Source: JABIRQ01 sp963583595 (GTDB lineage Bacteria > Pseudomonadota > Alphaproteobacteria > CADEGL01). Taken from it: a stretch of DNA of 9,965 bases. The stretch covers positions 1 to 9,965 of the forward strand of contig CAUZWC010000099.1 of the NCBI GenBank assembly GCA_963583595.1. The letters run 5' to 3'. The notes under the pieces were generated by a model. It had not been told where the DNA came from, ran no database searches, and saw only the letters and a program-made list of their open reading frames with translations. The translations under genes and the position numbers were made by a program. Position 1 is the stretch's first letter, and every line of letters starts with the position of its first letter. Shown here piece after piece: positions 6,887 to 9,965 of the stretch.

Positions 6887-7849
6887 TCAGGCGACCTCGG
6901 TCTGGCAGCGCCGCCACAATTCCTGCGCCGCAATCTCGGCCGCATCGACGCTCAAGGAATCCATGAGCGTTCCCGTGGTCTTGTGGTCGTAGCCCGGCCC
7001 ACCCACCAGTTCGTCATAGGTGAGTGCCGTCCGGGCGACCTCCGCCCGTGCGCCCCAGGGGCGATAGACCTCATCCTTGCTGGGCCCGAACAGACCGAGA
7101 GTCGGGATGCCCGCCGCGGCAGCCAGGTGCATGGTCCCCGAATCGTTGCCGACGAAGAAGCTGCAGCGGCGCAGGCAGGCCAGCGCAGTCAGCAGATCGG
7201 GCCCGCCGACGAAGTCGATGCGCAAACCCGCGGGAATCGAGGCGATCACCGCCTGGGCTTGGATACGGTCCGCGGCCGAGCCGAACACCGCGACCCGCGC
7301 GCCCGGCAGGATGCCGTCGGGCGCGGTGAGGCGCCTAATCAATTCGACGAAGCGGGCCGCGCGCCACTGCTTGCCGCGCCAATTGGCAACCGGCGCGACG
7401 GCGAGAACCTGTCCGCCTGGGGGCAGCCAAAGCTCAGCCGCCTGCCAATGTTCCGGCGCGGTCCAGAGGCGCGGCGCCGGCGGCTGGTCGAGCTTCAGGA
7501 CCTTCCCCATTTGCTCGACGACATGCATGCCATCAACATTCTTGCACTTCGAATAGCGTTCGCGCGCAAAGAGGAAATAGGGCACGGCCGAGTTCCGCAG
7601 GTCGATCACGGCCTGCCAGCGATTCGGAAAACATTCCCGCCAGAGATGCAGCCAATGGCGCCCGAAGGAGCGTTTTTCGAGGGCGATCACCCATTCGAGA
7701 TTGGGCACCGCCTCGAACAGGGGCGCGGCGGCCGGCCCGCAGGCCACGGTGATCCTCGCATCGGGATAGCGCTCGGCCATCTGGCCCAGCAGCCCGCTGG
7801 AAAGGACGGCATCGCCGATCCGGGAGGCGGTAATGAACAGAATTCTCAT
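6887..7849 (-). CDS. GT9-family glycosyltransferase (ADP-heptose:LPS heptosyltransferase-like)
   Basis: The product has 320 residues from the ATG at 7849, which overlaps the upstream stop as ATGA. The frame is open 39 bp further, but the GT9 N-terminus MRILFITASRIGDAVLSSGL begins at this ATG and includes the conserved Asp13 of the IGD motif, proposed as catalytic base in WaaC-type enzymes. Later motifs are VLAVAPVANWRGKQWRAARF (148-167), RVAVFGSAAD (185-194) and the heptose-donor signature VGNDSGTMHLAAAAGIPTLGLFGPS (233-257), whose GNDSGxMH core is diagnostic. Family members add L-glycero-D-manno-heptose to Kdo or to heptose in the LPS inner core. Variant members use other ADP/GDP sugars, so donor identity is open. 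It is the second gene of the five-gene operon. No separate ribosome site is evident, which supports coupling. Confidence 0.92.
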   Translation of the reverse strand: MRILFITASRIGDAVLSSGLLGQMAERYPDARITVACGPAAAPLFEAVPNLEWVIALEKRSFGRHWLHLWRECFPNRWQAVIDLRNSAVPYFLFARERYSKCKNVDGMHVVEQMGKVLKLDQPPAPRLWTAPEHWQAAELWLPPGGQVLAVAPVANWRGKQWRAARFVELIRRLTAPDGILPGARVAVFGSAADRIQAQAVIASIPAGLRIDFVGGPDLLTALACLRRCSFFVGNDSGTMHLAAAAGIPTLGLFGPSKDEVYRPWGARAEVARTALTYDELVGGPGYDHKTTGTLMDSLSVDAAEIAAQELWRRCQTEVA

Positions 7850-8874
7850 GCCCAGAGCGCTTCGAATTCCGAAGCCACACCGTCCCAATCCCGATCACGC
7901 TGGAGCGACCGTGCACCCAATGCCAGCCGGTCGAAGGTCTTCTGGTCGTTGAGGATGCGAAGCGCCGAATTGGCGAAGGCGTCATCCTCGTCCGCCAGCA
8001 ATCCGCTGGTGTCATCCACGACCAAACTCCTGACGCCGCCCCTGGGGCGAGCGACCGCCGGCAACCCGCATGCCTGGGATTCCGATAGTGTATAGCAATA
8101 GATTTCCTCGCGCATACCCGGGTGAAGATGGACCCGGGCCGAGCGGTAGACCCCGGCCATGGCAAGATCGTCCAGGGGCCGCTGGACGATCACGCCGTCC
8201 TCATCAGCCGCCTGGACCGTGCGCAGCACGTCGTCGAAGGCCGGGGCCACCGGCTCTCCCGCTATACCTTTGTAAAGCGCGCCGGAATAGATGTGTAGTT
8301 CCGCCCGGGGCACCACCGGCCGGATCTTGGCCCGCCAGAGGCGGACCAGCCAGGACAGGCCATGCAGCGGATGAACCGTCACTACCGCGCGCGGCAGGTC
8401 GGCCGGCTCGACATTCGGGCCGTTGCGGAAAATGTCGCGCACGCCAGGCGCGATCAGGCCGATCCGGACCCTGAATTCGTTGTCCCAGCCATCGATCGCG
8501 CCCCGCGACGAAAAGACCGTGATCGGCTTGTGCAGCAGCAAGCGGCTGCGGTTGTGCTCTTTTTCCAGATAGCCGCCCGTGCCGGGCACCCAGAGCATCT
8601 TGATGCGCGCCTCGGGCACCTGATCGAGAAGCGAGGGGCGGCGATGGGCGATCACGACATCGCTGCGCTCGGGCCGGGCGGCGTCCCACCCCTCCCAGAC
8701 GGCGCCCTCGGCCTCGACCCGCGATGGCGCGCGGTTGAAGACCTGCACCTTATGGCCACGCGCGGCGAAGGCCTGGGCCAGGGACAGAAACGCCTTCTCG
8801 ACCCCGCCCAGGGGGATGGTGTCCGGGCTGCGGGGATCGAAGGGAATCGAATCGTCGATCAATGTGACGTGCAT
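7846..8874 (-). CDS. GT4-family glycosyltransferase, first gene of the glycan operon
   Basis: The product has 342 residues. Its N-terminus MHVTLIDDSIPF is followed by IPLGGVEKAFLSLAQAFAARGHKVQVFNR (20-48), the acceptor-side glycine loop of GT4 enzymes. The donor domain has PRAELHIYSGALYKG (189-203), DGVIVQRPLDDLAMAGVYRSARVHLHPG (226-253), and an EX7E motif E257-E265 in EEIYCYTLSESQACGLPAVARPRGGV, giving a retaining GT-B enzyme acting at the cytoplasmic membrane face. The ATG at 8874 is the only sensible start, though no strong ribosome site precedes it. It is the promoter-proximal gene, divergent from ygfZ across 141 bp. The acceptor-side domain is less typical than in the second GT4 of the operon. 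Which sugar it transfers cannot be told from sequence. Confidence 0.88.
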   Translation of the reverse strand: MHVTLIDDSIPFDPRSPDTIPLGGVEKAFLSLAQAFAARGHKVQVFNRAPSRVEAEGAVWEGWDAARPERSDVVIAHRRPSLLDQVPEARIKMLWVPGTGGYLEKEHNRSRLLLHKPITVFSSRGAIDGWDNEFRVRIGLIAPGVRDIFRNGPNVEPADLPRAVVTVHPLHGLSWLVRLWRAKIRPVVPRAELHIYSGALYKGIAGEPVAPAFDDVLRTVQAADEDGVIVQRPLDDLAMAGVYRSARVHLHPGMREEIYCYTLSESQACGLPAVARPRGGVRSLVVDDTSGLLADEDDAFANSALRILNDQKTFDRLALGARSLQRDRDWDGVASEFEALWA

Positions 8875-9001
8875 GGCGCGAGCTTATACGGGAAAGAACA
8901 TGTCATGCGCTAGCATGGCGACCCCTTGCCAGGGCCGCCCGGGCTGCACACCTTGGCGATACAAGTACTTAGCGCAAAACGTGCGAAAGCAAGAGACAAG
9001 G
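8875..9001. other. Divergent intergenic region between the glycan operon and ygfZ
   Basis: This stretch must carry the promoters for ygfZ (plus strand) and for the glycosyltransferase operon (minus strand), because both start here and the flanks are convergent or coupled. It includes an AT-richer core around 8953-9001 and a perfect 8-bp palindrome AAGTACTT (8963-8970). Candidate boxes such as TTGGCG at 8953-8958 lack a good -10 partner at standard spacing. The minus-strand TATAAG near 8883-8888 has no -35 at a normal distance. I therefore mark the region but name no specific promoter. Confidence 0.4.
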
Positions 9002-9019
9002 ATGACCGCGCAGCCATGA
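9002..9019 (+). CDS. Five-codon upstream ORF (MTAQP) overlapping the ygfZ start
   Basis: An ATG at 9002, preceded by the purine-rich AAGAGACAAGG, opens a frame of five codons. Its TGA stop (9017-9019) overlaps the ygfZ ATG at 9016 in the ATGA arrangement. The best ribosome-site-like sequence here is better placed for this small frame than for ygfZ itself, where it would be about 15 bases away. It could act as a translational coupling device. It could also be chance, since ATG followed by a nearby stop is common. Confidence 0.3.
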   Translation: MTAQP

Positions 9020-9915
9020 CCGCCCGATACGCCATTCTGCCCGACCGTGCCCTGATCGGCATCGAAGGGCCCGACGCCCGCAATTTTTTGCAGGGAATCA
9101 TCACCAACGATGTGACGAGGATCGGCCCCGACCGGGCGATCTACGCCGCCCTGCTGACCCCCCAGGGCAAGTTCCTGCACGAATTCATCATGGTCGAGAT
9201 GGCAGCCGTATCGGGCGGGACCCTGCTGGTGGATTGCGAAGCCGCGCGGCGCGACGATCTGGTCCGCCGCCTGACCATGTACCGGCTGCGCGCCAAGGCC
9301 ACGATCGCGCCGCGCGACGACCTCACGGTCGCAGCGGGTTTCGGCGAGGGCGCCCTGAGCAGCCTGGACCTGCCAGACGAACCGGGTGCGGCGCGAGCCC
9401 TGGACGGCGGCGTGGCGGCGACCGATCCACGGCTGTCGGCGCTCGGCGCGCGGCTCTATGCCCCGCCCGCCGCGCTGGAGGCCCTCGGCCTCCCCCCGGC
9501 GACGGCCGAGGAATACGACGCCCTGCGCCTGACCCTGGGCATCCCCGCCGGCAGCCGCGACCTGGGGATCGAGAAGGCCACCCTGCTGGACAATAATTTC
9601 GAGGAATTGAACGGCGTCGATTGGAAGAAGGGCTGCTATGTCGGGCAGGAAGTGACCGCCCGGGTGCATTATCGCGGTCTGATCCGCAAACGCCTGTTGC
9701 CCGTGCGGATCGAAGGCCCGATGCCCGCGCCAGGCGAGCCGGTGACGGCGGGCGAGAAGGAAGTCGGCGAAATGCGCTCGGTGCGCGAGGGCGGCGGTCT
9801 GGCCCTGCTGCGCCTGGATGCGTTGGACGGCGGCGCGCCCTTGCATGCGGGTGACGCAACGATCACGCCGCAAGTGCCGGACTGGCTGGCGTCGAGCCTG
9901 GAAGAACGCGGCTGA
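9016..9915 (+). CDS. ygfZ: YgfZ/GcvT-like folate-binding protein, Fe-S cluster maintenance
   Basis: The product has 299 residues. It has the GcvT-like aminomethyltransferase fold of the YgfZ/IBA57 family: IEGPDARNFLQGIITNDV (16-33), AALLTPQGKFLHEFIM (44-59), LRLTLGIPAGSRDLG (170-184) and the family signature KKGCYVGQEVTARVHYRG (204-221), with the essential Cys207 in KGCYxGQE. Family members bind tetrahydrofolate and support assembly or repair of certain [4Fe-4S] enzymes such as MiaB and radical-SAM proteins in the cytosol. The frame is open back to 8926, but homology begins at MTARYAILPDRALIGIEG, so the ATG at 9016 is chosen. It is divergent from the glycan operon, with no functional link implied beyond the shared intergenic region. 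Length is normal and nothing is missing. Confidence 0.92.
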   Translation: MTARYAILPDRALIGIEGPDARNFLQGIITNDVTRIGPDRAIYAALLTPQGKFLHEFIMVEMAAVSGGTLLVDCEAARRDDLVRRLTMYRLRAKATIAPRDDLTVAAGFGEGALSSLDLPDEPGAARALDGGVAATDPRLSALGARLYAPPAALEALGLPPATAEEYDALRLTLGIPAGSRDLGIEKATLLDNNFEELNGVDWKKGCYVGQEVTARVHYRGLIRKRLLPVRIEGPMPAPGEPVTAGEKEVGEMRSVREGGGLALLRLDALDGGAPLHAGDATITPQVPDWLASSLEERG

Positions 9916-9940
9916 CGCGGAACCGGACGGCTTTTTTCTA

Positions 9941-9961
9941 CCCCCACCCCAACCCTCCCCC
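9941..9961. repeat. C-rich tract, probable half of a dispersed intergenic repeat (cut by the window edge)
   Basis: Just after ygfZ and a six-T run (9932-9937) the plus strand has four C-runs of 5, 4, 3 and 5 bases separated by A, AA and T. This matches the general look of the CCCCACCCCAACCCTCCCC elements found many times between genes in Proteobacteria, which usually continue into a G-rich inverted half. That half would lie beyond the window. On the minus strand the four G-runs of at least three with loops of 1-2 bases fit the canonical G-quadruplex pattern. Confidence 0.5.
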
Positions 9962-9965
9962 ATCG

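Noticed and set aside
8875..9015. Specific sigma-70 promoters for ygfZ and the glycan operon
   Set aside because: Candidate -35-like boxes lack -10 partners at 16-18 bp. Naming exact promoters would be guesswork.
9908..9937. Rho-independent terminator after ygfZ (T-run at 9932-9937)
   Set aside because: The preceding bases give only very short stems (CCG/CGG with a 2-base loop, CGCG/CGCG not adjacent to the T-run), not a convincing GC-rich hairpin.
8884..9963. 359-codon minus-strand open frame opposite ygfZ
   Set aside because: It is a shadow of ygfZ. Its MGEGWGGG start is only the translated C-rich repeat at the window edge.

Overview
The window is about 10 kb of dense, high-GC bacterial DNA. 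It most likely comes from an alphaproteobacterium, probably a Rhodospirillales-type lineage. The clues are the very high third-position GC, a Usg-family protein (largely alphaproteobacterial), an AcuI-type acryloyl-CoA reductase, and ygfZ divergent from a lipopolysaccharide-type glycosyltransferase operon. This placement rests on family knowledge and was not tested by any search.

Left part (1-2293, all on the minus strand). Read in the direction of transcription, an SCP-x-type thiolase (start 2293) is followed 34 bp later by an acuI/yhdH-like NADPH-dependent acryloyl-CoA reductase (start 1092). The start of a small lipoprotein follows (probable TTG start at 122, overlapping the end of acuI) and runs off the left edge. 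The first two genes point to short-chain acyl-CoA metabolism.

Middle (2294-3329, plus strand) is the oddest stretch. A possible 45-residue ORF (2398-2535) precedes a Usg-family gene (from 2540). The conserved Usg sequence stops near 2735 and runs, out of frame, into the last roughly 190 codons of a TPR-type glycosyltransferase that has lost its N-terminal part. That remnant also carries two single-base insertions near its 3' end (about 3169 and 3269). This looks like a deletion scar joining two once-separate genes, followed by decay.

Right-centre (3326-8874, minus strand) is a tight five-gene operon. In transcription order it is GT4, GT9 (heptosyltransferase-like), GT2 (WaaE/KdtX-like), GT4, and a glutamine-dependent asparagine-synthase-like amidotransferase. 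Each junction is a 1-4 base overlap or a gap of about 2 bases, so the genes are probably translationally coupled. Together they probably extend and decorate an LPS core or other surface glycan. The amidotransferase either makes asparagine or, as in several O-antigen clusters, amidates a sugar acid.

Right end (9016-9915, plus strand) is ygfZ, a folate-dependent Fe-S cluster maintenance protein. It is divergent from the glycan operon and preceded by a five-codon upstream ORF whose stop overlaps the ygfZ start. After it comes a C-rich tract cut by the window edge. It resembles half of a dispersed intergenic repeat, and the minus strand fits a G-quadruplex pattern.

I found no tRNA, rRNA, CRISPR array, insertion sequence or defence/toxin system. 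I do not see a new biological system here; the gene remnants at 2540-3329 are the most unusual feature.
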